Source of the DNA: Methanofollis sp. UBA420
GTDB taxonomy: Archaea > Halobacteriota > Methanomicrobia > Methanomicrobiales > Methanofollaceae
Reading direction: 5' to 3'
Assembly (NCBI RefSeq): GCF_002498315.1
Contig: NZ_DAGX01000005.1
Location: forward strand, 482,042-546,041
DNA: 64,000 nt
Shown here: positions 1-7,892 of the stretch, in pieces
Layout of the letters: the number at the start of each line of letters is the position of its first letter
Position numbering within the stretch: the stretch's first letter is position 1
Position numbers and translations under genes: made by a program
Notes under the pieces: generated by a model
Database searches by the model: none
The model's input: only the letters and a program-made list of their open reading frames with translations
What the model was told of the DNA's origin: nothing

Positions 1-355
1 GGGAGGTCGGTGCGGTGGCGGCCCTGATGATGCCGACGAGGACGGCAAGACGGCACCCGCCCTGCCCTCCATCCCTGTCGGGGACGAGGGCGACGACGAC
101 ATGGCCGCCCGGCCCCGGCACCACCCGCCCCTTCGCCTCGAAACAGTCCGGACCGGTGCAGAGGGTTGCAGACGCGGCACCCTCCTCCCGCACATGCGCG
201 AGGAACGCGGCGAAGTCCGGCGAAGAGAGGAGGTCGTCCGGCACCGACGAAAAGAGGGGGTTCGCCCGGATGACGCGGCCGTCCCGGTCGATCACGCCGA
301 CAGGCAGGGGGAGGGCCTGCAATATGGCTGCGGGTTCGGGATACTCGATAACCAT
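1..355 (-). CDS. PAS-like sensor domain protein, C-terminus off window
   Basis: An open frame runs on the minus strand from ATG at 355 to the window edge, about 118 codons. The N-terminus reads as a PAS-type start: a stretch resembling AILQALPLPVGVIDRDGRVI followed by RANPLF, the usual first strands of PAS/PAC folds in archaeal histidine kinases and receptor proteins. No catalytic domain is reached, so the protein could be a kinase, a stand-alone PAS protein or a regulator. A purine-rich GGAGAGG lies about 13 bases upstream of the ATG. It is transcribed away from the neighbouring beta-propeller gene's 3' end in the same direction, with about 75 bases between them. The PAS reading is from the sequence pattern only. 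Confidence 0.55.
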   Translation of the reverse strand, partial: MVIEYPEPAAILQALPLPVGVIDRDGRVIRANPLFSSVPDDLLSSPDFAAFLAHVREEGAASATLCTGPDCFEAKGRVVPGPGGHVVVALVPDRDGGQGGCRLAVLVGIIRAATAPTS

Positions 356-430
356 AACGTCAGAAGACCTCTCCGGCAGGGACAATAAAAATATGGGATT
401 GAATGCGACGCGGGGAAGACGACAGGGCCG

Positions 431-2239
431 TCACTCCCCCATCTCCGGCGGCAGGGGCCGCGGGGTGGTCACCACCGGCGGCGGGAGCACGCTCGAATCC
501 CCCAGGACGACCGACCCGGCGCGGGTGCAGTCCGGGAGGTCGGTCAGGACGATGGAGAGTTCGGAGATCGTGGCCAGGGTCTCGTCGAAGCGCACCGTCC
601 TCTCCACCCGCCCGTCCCATGACGATTCGTGGGCGATGGTCCCGATATGGTCGATGCCCTCCCCTTCGGAGACGGTAAAGACGTACGCCCCGTTCCAGGG
701 AGAGGAAGAGACGGGATAATTCTCTCTATGGTCGAAGACCGGGAGGACCAGGACGCCGCGCCTCTCGTCGAAGAAGAAGGCCTTATGGTCCTCGAGGGCC
801 GGCGACCCGGTCATCTGGCCGCCGATGACAGCGGTGTCGACGACCGTCGGGGCCGAGACATCGGCGACGTCGAAGAGGGCGACCTTCAGGCCGCCGTTGA
901 CGGTGCCGCCCCACTCATTCACCGCCGTCTCCCTGCCGACGCCGATGAGGCAGTGGTCGCCGCAGGGGTGGAGGTACTCGGAGTAGCCTGGTATCTTCAG
1001 GGCGCCGAGGACGGCGGGCTTCGTCCCGGAGAGGTCGATGACGAAGAGGGGGTCGATCTGCCTGAAGGTGACCAGGTAGAGGCGGTCGCCGATGAAGCGG
1101 GCCGCGTAGATCCGCTCGCCCGGCGCGATCCCTTCGAGGGCGCCCAGCACCTCCAGATCCCTGTCGAGGAGGTAGACCCCGCTCGTGCTGTTGTTCTGGA
1201 AGGAGGTCGTCGCCACCCTGAGGGTGTCGCCCGCCTCGTCCATCGAGAACTGGTTCTTCACCGTGCCGTTGATCATGCCTGTCGCCGCATAGGCGGCGCC
1301 GCCGGGCGCAAGGGCGAAGCGGTGGACGACCGACTTCCCGCCGGGGGCGTCATAGTAGGCGAGGTACAGGTTCTTCGCCGAGACGTACATCGTCCCCCCG
1401 TCGCCAAGGAGGAAGGAGACCGCCGACGCTTCGCGGCCGCCCGCCACCGGGAAGGAGGCGAGGGTGTGGAAGGTGTAGTACCGCTGGGGGATCGGCGGAG
1501 TGTAGATCGAGGGACGGACGCCCCCGGCCTCGGGCAGAGGATAGACAGGCGAGGAGGGGCGCTCCGCGGTCATGAGCCAGACCTCGCCGTCGATGAGCCG
1601 CGCACCCTCGTAGGCCCCGGTGACGGTGACGGTGTCGAGGAGACGGGGGTTCGCCCGGTCTTCCACCGACCAGATCTCTGCGGCGGTCACCTCCCTGTGC
1701 ACCGGCACCGGCGCCGCGCTCCCCTCGGGGGTGACAAGGTCGTCCTCCGTCTTCACGGTGAAGACAACGAGACGGTCGCCCGCGAGGAAGAGCGCCCGCG
1801 GCCACCCGTCCACCGCCGCACGGCCGACGACCTCCGCCTCGCCGGGCGGGACAGCGCGGACGACGACGAACTCCCCTTCCCTGAGAATGTAGAGGTACTC
1901 CCCGTCGTTCTTGACGACGTCGGCCTCGTCCACGCCGGCGACCTGCACGTTCGTCGAGGAATAGTCGGCCGCACCGCCGGCCGTCGGGGCCATCGTGGGG
2001 GTGAGGGTCCGGGGTGCCTCTGCCGGCGCCGTATCAGGGACGACGCCGTCCACGTACCCGCCCGGCGGGTACGTTGCCGCATGCTCTTTCAGGAAATCGA
2101 TCACCTCGGCATCGGAAGAAAAGGTGCGCAGGCCGCTCTCGTCCACCCCTCCCCCCGCGTCGGGGAGGATGAGGGCGAGGCCCCAGACACACACGATCAG
2201 CAGGGCCCCGGCAAGGGGCAGGAGTATCCACCGGTCCAT
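431..2239 (-). CDS. membrane-anchored beta-propeller domain protein
   Basis: The 602-residue product starts with a hydrophobic segment (residues 4-27), an uncleaved anchor or signal, then a linker and a long secreted domain. The domain has the hallmarks of the archaeal/bacterial 'beta-propeller domain' family (COG4880-like, distantly WD40-related): ...TNVQVAGVDEADVVKNDG near residue 95, followed by repeated strand blocks such as YLYIL, LFLAGDRLVVF and GDRLYLVTFRQIDPLFVIDL. The function is unknown; the family is extracytoplasmic. Transcription probably starts at or next to the ATG, because a TATA box at 2258-2269 is 25 bases upstream and overlaps the stop codon of the preceding gene. Length is normal for the family. 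Confidence 0.88.
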   Translation of the reverse strand: MDRWILLPLAGALLIVCVWGLALILPDAGGGVDESGLRTFSSDAEVIDFLKEHAATYPPGGYVDGVVPDTAPAEAPRTLTPTMAPTAGGAADYSSTNVQVAGVDEADVVKNDGEYLYILREGEFVVVRAVPPGEAEVVGRAAVDGWPRALFLAGDRLVVFTVKTEDDLVTPEGSAAPVPVHREVTAAEIWSVEDRANPRLLDTVTVTGAYEGARLIDGEVWLMTAERPSSPVYPLPEAGGVRPSIYTPPIPQRYYTFHTLASFPVAGGREASAVSFLLGDGGTMYVSAKNLYLAYYDAPGGKSVVHRFALAPGGAAYAATGMINGTVKNQFSMDEAGDTLRVATTSFQNNSTSGVYLLDRDLEVLGALEGIAPGERIYAARFIGDRLYLVTFRQIDPLFVIDLSGTKPAVLGALKIPGYSEYLHPCGDHCLIGVGRETAVNEWGGTVNGGLKVALFDVADVSAPTVVDTAVIGGQMTGSPALEDHKAFFFDERRGVLVLPVFDHRENYPVSSSPWNGAYVFTVSEGEGIDHIGTIAHESSWDGRVERTVRFDETLATISELSIVLTDLPDCTRAGSVVLGDSSVLPPPVVTTPRPLPPEMGE

Positions 2240-2257
2240 GGAGGATCATGGACACGG

Positions 2258-2269
2258 CATTATATATCG
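2258..2269 (-). promoter_or_regulatory. TATA box for beta-propeller gene
   Basis: Read on the minus strand the site is CCGATATATAAT. It is about 25 bases from ATG 2239, which fits a leaderless transcript. It lies over the TAA stop of the upstream methyltransferase gene, so the downstream gene can be transcribed on its own even though the genes are only 20 bases apart. Confidence 0.55.
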
Positions 2270-3567
2270 GGATCGATAACTGCGGATTTTTTCGCACTCT
2301 TCCTGCCCCGTTCGGGCTTTCTGAAGAGGACGATGCGGTTCGTGTTCGTCCCGCCGGCATTGTTCGCGATCCCCCAGATATTCGAGGTCTTGGTGAAGGC
2401 CTGGCTGTTCACCATGATCCCCTCGGGGAGAAAACCGGCCCCGGCGCCGAGGGGGACGACATGCTCGTCGAGGGCGACGCGGCCGTGCCGCACCTCGCCG
2501 ACCTCGAAGGCGACCCGGCCGCCCGGCCGCGTCACCCTGAAGAGTTCGGCAAAGACCCGGCCCATCACCGCCTGCCACTCCTCCACGGTCCGCGCCGTCG
2601 TGATCCCGGCCCCGACCTCCTCCGCGTCCAGGCCGTTGAACCAGCACCGCAGCCAGTTGTCCTTCGCATACTGCACGATGTCCAGGAAGGGCGGCGAGGT
2701 GACGGTGAGCGCGACGGAGGCGTCCGGGATCGCGGGCGTCTCGTCGGCCCGGCCCGTGAGGAAGAGGGCGTCGGTCCCCGCGCACCTGAGGGCCGCCGCC
2801 TCCTCCGGAGAGACCCGCTTCAGGAGTTGCTGAGACTTTTTCAGGACAAGGGCATGGGTGTCGCGGTACTCCGGTTTCTGGCGCCTCTTCTCATTGATCC
2901 GCCGCTGGCTCTCCGGCGAGACCGCCTGGTTCGGCGGGAGGGTGTAGACCGAGAAGAACCCCTTCGAGTGGCCGGTGAGGCGGTTCGTCGCCACCATCCT
3001 GATCCATCTGTCGACCCCGTCCTCGTCCTCCTTCCGGCCGAGGAGGTACCGCCTGAGGGCGACGATCTCGGCCCGGGTCTTCGGGTGATAGAACATCGAT
3101 AGGTCGGTGCCGGCCCGCCCGCCCCGACTCCGCGGGATTTCGTCGAGCCTTTCGGCGACCGCGTCGAGCGACGGCGGGGAGAGGCGCGGCCGTGCGAGGA
3201 CCGCACTCAGGGGGTTGATGTCGTTTGCGATCACCCGCCGCCCCATGAGGGCCGCCTCGATTGCGGTCGTGCCCCGGCCGCTGAAGGGGTCGTAGACGAC
3301 ATCCCCGGCCCGTGTAAAGAGGTCGATAAAGAAACGCGGGAGCTGGGGCTTGAAACACGCTCGATACGAGACCTCGTGGATCGAGGAGGCCTGGCGCTGC
3401 CGCGCCGTCCAGAACTCGTTGTGATAGCGCGGCACCTCGATCCCGCCGCAGCACACAGTCTCCCGGCAGGTCGGACTCCCGTCGGCGGCGACAAAGTTCC
3501 CGATAGAGTCGTCGAGGGAGGGGGACATCAGAGTGATATCACTCCTGAACAGTCTTAATCTTTGCAT
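2260..3567 (-). CDS. DNA (amino-)methyltransferase, orphan
   Basis: This 435-residue protein has the SAM-binding motif DPFSGRGTT at residues 93-101, preceded by the HEVSYRACFKPQLP segment typical of this family, and the catalytic motif TSPPF near residue 290, so it is an exocyclic amino methyltransferase (N6-A or N4-C) with motif I before motif IV. A target-recognition stretch of about 180 residues lies between them. The C-terminus has a further conserved block (RPGGRVAFEVGEVRHG). No restriction endonuclease is adjacent, so it is likely an orphan or regulatory methylase. The start at 3567 overlaps the stop of the radical SAM gene by ATGA, indicating translational coupling; an internal ATG at 3525 is an alternative start. 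Substrate base cannot be told from sequence alone. Confidence 0.82.
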   Translation of the reverse strand: MQRLRLFRSDITLMSPSLDDSIGNFVAADGSPTCRETVCCGGIEVPRYHNEFWTARQRQASSIHEVSYRACFKPQLPRFFIDLFTRAGDVVYDPFSGRGTTAIEAALMGRRVIANDINPLSAVLARPRLSPPSLDAVAERLDEIPRSRGGRAGTDLSMFYHPKTRAEIVALRRYLLGRKEDEDGVDRWIRMVATNRLTGHSKGFFSVYTLPPNQAVSPESQRRINEKRRQKPEYRDTHALVLKKSQQLLKRVSPEEAAALRCAGTDALFLTGRADETPAIPDASVALTVTSPPFLDIVQYAKDNWLRCWFNGLDAEEVGAGITTARTVEEWQAVMGRVFAELFRVTRPGGRVAFEVGEVRHGRVALDEHVVPLGAGAGFLPEGIMVNSQAFTKTSNIWGIANNAGGTNTNRIVLFRKPERGRKSAKKSAVIDPDI

Positions 3568-4682
3568 CAGGGAATGATCTCACAGCCGTTGAAGCGCTCG
3601 TAGGAGAAGTCGGAGATGCCGACCTTCCCCTCCGCGATGAGCCCCCGCACCGCGGGAAGCGCCGACGTCAGGGCGTCGTGGAGGTTCTGCACCGTCCTGC
3701 AGACAAGCCGCCGCCCTCCCTCGGGCCAGGGGAGGAGGATGTTCGAGTACAGGCACCGCCCTCCGCAGAAACTCCTGAGGCTGCAGGACGTGCAGGGGGC
3801 GCCGACATGGACGACAGGGAGGTCGTGGGGTACGGTGGAGGAGATGTGCCCGAGGTACCAGTCCTTCATCCCGACCATGCAGGGGCAGGGGATGACAGTC
3901 CCGTCTGTCATGATCGTGTAGTTCGCGTAGCCGCAGCCGCAGCGGAGGCGGCTTCCCTGCCCGAGGATGAGGTCTTCCATGCACCCCAGGAAGGGGTACC
4001 AGCGGGGCACCCGCCCCTCCTCGCGCATCGTCGCCACCCACCTCCCGACAAGGCGGTGGATGCCGGGGTTGTACGACTCCTTCGCCCAGGCGGCAAAGTC
4101 GCGCCGGGAGTAGTCGCCCCAGAAGTTGGCGTCGATCTGCCAGTGGATGGAGGTAAAGTCGGGGAGGCCGGCAAGGTAGAGGACCGCCTCCTCGATATCG
4201 GTGTCCTCGGCGACGGTCATCCGGGCGATGAGTTCGCCCGTATACCCGCCGGCGCGGATCGCCCGCACATTCTTCATCACCCGCGCATAGACCCCGGCGC
4301 CGCGGTGGGCGTCGGTGAGGGCCTCGGGGCCGTCGACGGAGGCCAGTATCGTCGAAAAGCGATTGACGACCTCGGGGCCGAGACGGTCGAGGAGGAGGCC
4401 GTTGGTCTGGACCATGAACCGGCAGGCGGGAGGGGCGCTGTCCATGACCTTCTCGATCAGGTCGGGGCGCAACAGCGGTTCGCCGCCGTAGAAGGTGAGG
4501 ACAGGCGCCCGGTCCTCGGAGAGGAAGCGGTAGAGATCGGAAAGGTCGAGGGAGAGGTCGGGGGGCACGTCCTCGTCGATCGCCACCTCGCGCCCGCAGG
4601 GGTCCATCTCCTCGAAGTCCCTGGCACGGCAGTACGAACAGCAGAGGTTGCAGGCGTCGGTAAGAATGAGGTGGTAGTACAT
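3567..4682 (-). CDS. putative peptide-modifying radical SAM enzyme (AF1577-like)
   Basis: The 371-residue protein opens MYYHLILTDACN and carries the radical SAM cluster motif CxxxCxxC at C11, C15 and C18, followed by GGEPLL and an SVDG block. The C-terminal third has a cysteine-rich SPASM/twitch-like region (CGCGYANY, VIPCPC, CTSC, CGGRC) for auxiliary Fe-S clusters. The pattern and length match the archaeal AF1577-type family of putative peptide-modifying enzymes. The open frame continues upstream over rubredoxin, but ATG 4682 is chosen because homologues begin at MYYHL and because the rubredoxin gene lies divergently there. No precursor peptide is obvious next to it. It overlaps the methyltransferase gene by four bases, so the two form an operon. 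Confidence 0.85.
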   Translation of the reverse strand: MYYHLILTDACNLCCSYCRARDFEEMDPCGREVAIDEDVPPDLSLDLSDLYRFLSEDRAPVLTFYGGEPLLRPDLIEKVMDSAPPACRFMVQTNGLLLDRLGPEVVNRFSTILASVDGPEALTDAHRGAGVYARVMKNVRAIRAGGYTGELIARMTVAEDTDIEEAVLYLAGLPDFTSIHWQIDANFWGDYSRRDFAAWAKESYNPGIHRLVGRWVATMREEGRVPRWYPFLGCMEDLILGQGSRLRCGCGYANYTIMTDGTVIPCPCMVGMKDWYLGHISSTVPHDLPVVHVGAPCTSCSLRSFCGGRCLYSNILLPWPEGGRRLVCRTVQNLHDALTSALPAVRGLIAEGKVGISDFSYERFNGCEIIP

Positions 4683-4768
4683 CGCTCTCTTACATTTTGG
4701 GGTGGGAGGGCGATAAACCTCCCGGTATTCCGCGAAAAAGGGATAGGACTGAGGAGCGAGCGATCCCA

Positions 4769-4781
4769 AAACATTATATAC
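4769..4781 (+). promoter_or_regulatory. BRE/TATA promoter for rubredoxin operon
   Basis: CCCAAAACATTATATAC contains a purine BRE-like segment and a TATA box centred near 4776, 26 bases before the rubredoxin ATG at 4803. The transcript would have almost no leader. Confidence 0.6.
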
Positions 4782-4802
4782 GTGACATGCACCTGAGAAA
4801 CC

Positions 4803-4964
4803 ATGGACATGTACAGGTGCACCAAATGCGGGTACATCTATAACCCTGCAAGCGGGGACCACACCCAGAAAATCCCGCCGAAAACACCTTTTGAAAAGCT
4901 TCCCGGAGACTGGGTCTGCCCGAGATGCGGGGTGGACAAGACATTCTTCGTCCCCGTCGAGTAG
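4803..4964 (+). CDS. rubredoxin
   Basis: This 53-residue protein has the two rubredoxin knuckles, CTKCG (C6, C9) and CPRCG (C39, C42), which bind a single iron, plus the conserved YIYNP and GDWVCP segments. Rubredoxins are small cytoplasmic electron carriers; in anaerobic archaea they commonly feed peroxide/superoxide and NO reductases such as rubrerythrin or flavodiiron proteins. The ORF is shorter than typical gene-caller cut-offs and lies opposite a long spurious minus-strand frame. Its stop is one base from the start of the exonuclease gene, so the two are probably co-transcribed from the TATA box at 4769-4781. Confidence 0.95.
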   Translation: MDMYRCTKCGYIYNPASGDHTQKIPPKTPFEKLPGDWVCPRCGVDKTFFVPVE

Positions 4965-4965
4965 A

Positions 4966-5727
4966 ATGGACCGCGAAGAAGGGCGCATCGCCTGCATCGA
5001 CATGGAGTTCGGGCACGTCTACGGGACGCACCGCAACGTCGTCATGCCCATCGAAGTCGGCGCGGTGGTCTACGGCCGGGACGACGAGATGCCCGTGTTT
5101 GCCGGCAGGACTTTTGCATACGACATCGAGGTCGAGGTCTGGCAGAACAGGATCGGCCCCCTGGGGGTGCGGACAGGCGTCGAGACGAGCGTCGCAAATC
5201 CGGGGAAAGGGCTGGAAGGTCGGCCGTACGACCCCTCCCACCGCCTCGGCGGCAGGGGATGGCGGAGGGCGCGAGAGGTGGCGGCCGCGTCTTTCACCGA
5301 CCTGGGAGATTTTATGAGAGATCTCTGCGACGAGGAGGATATCTCGCGGTTTGCGTTCTTTGCACGGGGCATGGAGACGAAGGCTCTTGCACGGGCGGGT
5401 TTCGACCTTTCAGGATACCGCTGCACCGATCTCCAGCACGAGGTCAGGGCGGCCCTCGGCATGAGAGACGTCCTCTCCCTCGACCGCGCCTCCTGTATCA
5501 TCGATTTCGCCCACACACAGGGGGAGATCCTCTCCCGCCACTACCGGTACCCGGTGCCCGAGGTCTATGACGGCAGGATCAGTCCGCACACGGCGGTCGG
5601 GGACGCTTCCCGGATCTTCCTGCTTGCACGGGAGTTTTATGCCGAGAAGGACGGTTTTCTCACGGCGGCCGGGGAATATTTCTCCGAGTGCGCCGCGGTG
5701 GCGGCGAAAAACCCTCAGGGTCAGTGA
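4966..5727 (+). CDS. DEDDh-type 3'-5' exonuclease-like protein
   Basis: The 253-residue product starts MDREEGRIACIDMEFG, where D12 and E14 fit motif I (DxE) of the DnaQ/RNase-H fold. Near residue 208 it has HTAVGDA, matching motif III of the DEDDh class (H followed five residues later by D). The middle motif is less clear: FARGMETKAL is the likely equivalent, with E in place of the usual D. It is about twice the length of a minimal DnaQ domain, with an extra insertion after motif I (residues 35-95). The ATG is placed one base after the rubredoxin stop; no in-frame start upstream avoids overlap. Substrate (DNA or RNA) cannot be inferred. Confidence 0.65.
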   Translation: MDREEGRIACIDMEFGHVYGTHRNVVMPIEVGAVVYGRDDEMPVFAGRTFAYDIEVEVWQNRIGPLGVRTGVETSVANPGKGLEGRPYDPSHRLGGRGWRRAREVAAASFTDLGDFMRDLCDEEDISRFAFFARGMETKALARAGFDLSGYRCTDLQHEVRAALGMRDVLSLDRASCIIDFAHTQGEILSRHYRYPVPEVYDGRISPHTAVGDASRIFLLAREFYAEKDGFLTAAGEYFSECAAVAAKNPQGQ

Positions 5728-5745
5728 AAAAAAGGGGAGAGGGGA

Positions 5746-6363
5746 TCAGGCGACCTTCAGCGTCAGCGAGAAGGTGTCCTCGGTCCCGGTCGTGTTCTCC
5801 CAGGGGCGCTTGTAGACGGCGGAGAAGGTCTGGTTCCCTGCGGCGTCGGCACGCACAAGCCAGAGGTGGGTGCCGCCCACGCCGACCATGCCCTCGGAGT
5901 GGGGGTCGACGGTGTAGGTGTCGTTCAGGAGGGTCAGGCCCGAGGAGAGGGTCGCGTTCCAGAGGTATCCGGTCGTCGGGTTCTCTCTCAGGCTGATCCC
6001 GACGATGTCGCCCACCGTGGCGTTGACCGCGGTCCCGTTCGCCGTCTCGTTGAAGGCGCCGGTTGCCGCACGGTAGACCGCCCATTCGTCGGCCTCGGTG
6101 CCGTTGCCGAAGATGCAGACGCCGTACTCGTTGCCGGCCGCGTCCTTCCTGGTCTCATAGCCGTAGCCCTGCTCCTGGCACCATGCCGCGGCGGGGTTGG
6201 GCATGCCGATGACCGTCTCCGTCGGCGTGACAGGGGCGGTGGTGTTCACCGGTACCGGGGTGGTCGTGTTCGTCTGTGCCGGCCCGGTCGTGGTGCAGCC
6301 CGCACCAAGGAGGCAGGCGCAGCAGAGAAGGGCGAGGGCGCCCAGAATAACGTTTCGTACCAT
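5746..6363 (-). CDS. lipoprotein with DUF333-like and chagasin (I42) domains
   Basis: The 205-residue protein has a lipoprotein signal peptide with cysteine C23 in LLGAGC, then a Thr/Pro-rich linker. Residues about 55-90 (NPAAAWCQEQGYGYETR...GVCIFGNG) match the DUF333 hemolysin-like domain. The C-terminal 95 residues carry all three chagasin inhibitor loops: NPTTGY, GVGGTH and the KRPWE segment. Chagasin-family proteins inhibit papain-like cysteine proteases; on the archaeal surface the target is unknown. DUF333 plus chagasin in one lipoprotein occurs in methanogens, but the combined role is not known. It is convergent with the exonuclease gene, with only 18 bases between the stops. Confidence 0.85.
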   Translation of the reverse strand: MVRNVILGALALLCCACLLGAGCTTTGPAQTNTTTPVPVNTTAPVTPTETVIGMPNPAAAWCQEQGYGYETRKDAAGNEYGVCIFGNGTEADEWAVYRAATGAFNETANGTAVNATVGDIVGISLRENPTTGYLWNATLSSGLTLLNDTYTVDPHSEGMVGVGGTHLWLVRADAAGNQTFSAVYKRPWENTTGTEDTFSLTLKVA

Positions 6364-6536
6364 ACAGGAGACAGGACGTCAGGAGAGATAAATCATACGA
6401 AAACTACGACGATTTTCGTCACCATCTGCCGGAAACCGGGGTCATCGACATTCCCCGAAACAGGGAGCACCCATATCGATGGGAGAAAAGGATACGGGCG
6501 GCATTTTCTCATATAGGATCTCAGAATTATAGAAAC

Positions 6537-6547
6537 TAATATATACC
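6537..6547 (+). promoter_or_regulatory. TATA box for receiver gene
   Basis: AACTAATATATACCC places a TATA box about 25-28 bases before ATG 6569, consistent with a very short leader. The 170 bases upstream, back to the lipoprotein start, hold no other gene. Confidence 0.5.
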
Positions 6548-6568
6548 CGACACAATAATTACCACCTA

Positions 6569-7024
6569 ATGCCCCCCCACACAGACGAGCAGATCCGCGT
6601 CCTCATCGTGGACGACGATCCCGCTCTCCTGAACGTGATCGGACTTTTCCTGGAAAGTACCGGTGAGATCAGCACCACACTCGCCCACAGAGGAGGCGAG
6701 GCCCTGGAAAAGATGGAGAGCGAGCATTTCGATGTATGTATTTCTGATTTCGAGATGCCGGGGATGGATGGGATCCGTCTCCTCGAAGAGTTTCGGTACC
6801 GTGGAATGAACCTGCCCTACATCCTGATCACCGGCGGGAGGCACGGAGACGTGGCCGCCCGTGCCCGGACGGCGGGAGCGGGCTGGATCATCCGGAAGAT
6901 CGGAGAGGGAGACAGTTTCTTCCAGAAACTGATCGAGGCGGTCAGGACGGCGACAGAAGAAAAAGAGAATGAATATCCCCTCTCCGGAGGCCGCAGGGAG
7001 TACCCTCCGGGCGTCCACGCATAA
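6569..7024 (+). CDS. stand-alone response regulator receiver domain
   Basis: The 151-residue protein is a single CheY-like domain. The acidic cluster is at D15-D17, the phosphoacceptor is D60 in ISDFEMPGMDG, T88 lies in LITGG and the conserved lysine is K110. There is no output domain; the last 25 residues are polar and probably disordered. Single-domain receivers are abundant in Methanomicrobiales, where they pass phosphoryl groups from PAS-containing kinases. No histidine kinase is adjacent, though the partial PAS protein at the left end of the window is a possible relative of such a network. Confidence 0.9.
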   Translation: MPPHTDEQIRVLIVDDDPALLNVIGLFLESTGEISTTLAHRGGEALEKMESEHFDVCISDFEMPGMDGIRLLEEFRYRGMNLPYILITGGRHGDVAARARTAGAGWIIRKIGEGDSFFQKLIEAVRTATEEKENEYPLSGGRREYPPGVHA

Positions 7025-7122
7025 GGCCCCGGCATCTCGGGGTCCTTCCGGGAGGCTTTCGAGCACCAGAGATTACGGACCTTTACCCCCCTTGATATAG
7101 ACAGACGTCACATCTTTTTTGT

Positions 7123-7401
7123 ATGGTACAGTGCAACGCGTCCCACATTCTTGTCGGGAGCATGGCAGAGGCACAGGAACTGATCGAGCGGATCCGGTCC
7201 GGCGAGGACTTCGAGGCCCTGGCACGGAAGCATTCGTCCTGCCCGTCAGGGAAAGAAGGCGGAAAACTCGGCTGGTTCGGGAAGGGGCAGATGGTCCCGC
7301 CCTTCGAGAAGGCCTGTTTCGCCGCGAAGGAAGGAGAGGTCGTCGGCCCGGTGAAGACCCAGTTCGGCTGGCATGTCATCCGCCTCAACGGCAGGAAATA
7401 A
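7123..7401 (+). CDS. parvulin-type peptidyl-prolyl isomerase
   Basis: The 92-residue protein is a bare PpiC/rotamase domain. It shows the full parvulin signature: VQCNASHILV, GEDFEALARKHSSCPSG, GGKLGWFGKGQMVPPFE and the end TQFGWHVIRLNGRK. It has no signal peptide, so it acts in the cytoplasm, catalysing cis-trans isomerisation of peptidyl-proline bonds. Archaeal parvulins are usually this minimal size. It is monocistronic, with a T-run directly after the stop. Confidence 0.93.
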   Translation: MVQCNASHILVGSMAEAQELIERIRSGEDFEALARKHSSCPSGKEGGKLGWFGKGQMVPPFEKACFAAKEGEVVGPVKTQFGWHVIRLNGRK

Positions 7402-7405
7402 TCCC

Positions 7406-7412
7406 TTTTTTT
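7406..7412 (+). terminator. poly-T terminator after parvulin
   Basis: Seven consecutive T residues begin five bases after the parvulin stop codon. Archaeal polymerase can terminate at such runs without a hairpin. Confidence 0.45.
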
Positions 7413-7599
7413 CTGAATACTTTCTGATCCCGTGAGCGGAAGCGAGGGTCCGCCGCCATCCCCACAGATAACCCACCGGGGGCTCCTCGAAAGCCTCCAG
7501 TTATCTCGCACTATTGCTCGTTGTCCCCAGATCCCAGATCAGGATAGGAACAGGGAAGGGCAAGAGGAGATCGTGAAGAGGGAAGTTACCATCCCACCC

Positions 7600-7800
7600 C
7601 TATCCTGACATGGGGGGACCGGGGGGTGAAACCCCCCGGAGGAGAGCGTGGGTCCACAGCCTTCCCCATACTGCCTGCCGGGGGACTGACGCCGAAAATC
7701 AAGATTCACGGAAAATCGAAGATTTTCCTGTTCACGCACATCTTCGATGTGCAGCGGGTCGAAGACCTTCGAGCAGTCCCCCGGCAAACGCCGGGGGGAA
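7600..7800. repeat. GC-rich hairpin element, copy 1 (also near 57.0 kb)
   Basis: This 490-base gene-free stretch holds a dispersed element. A perfect 9-bp stem with 3-base loop lies at 7619-7639 (CCGGGGGGT-gaa-ACCCCCCGG), and an 8-bp stem with 4-base loop at 7778-7797 (CCCCCGGC-aaac-GCCGGGGG). Two modules recur at 56.88-57.06 kb in opposite order: TATCCT...GGGGGACCGGGGGG and CCTTCC...GCCGGGGGACT. No convincing coding frame spans it. It is probably a non-coding dispersed repeat of this lineage; transposon remnants are possible. Confidence 0.6.
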
Positions 7801-7892
7801 GGCAGTGGATCGGCGCTCCCTCCCTGCGATCAGGAGGGAGACATCTCAGAACAGAATGAGAATCGTCTCATCAACGCGACCGTCGAGAGAGG

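Noticed and set aside
629..2833. Long plus-strand frame of 734 codons opposite the beta-propeller and methylase genes
   Set aside because: Antisense to two genes with clear motifs; composition (Asp/Arg/Glu/Val-rich) is that of a GC-rich shadow frame.
3567..5003. Longer radical SAM start upstream of 4682
   Set aside because: Would run antisense through rubredoxin, which has intact CxxC knuckles and a TATA box; homologues start at MYYHL.
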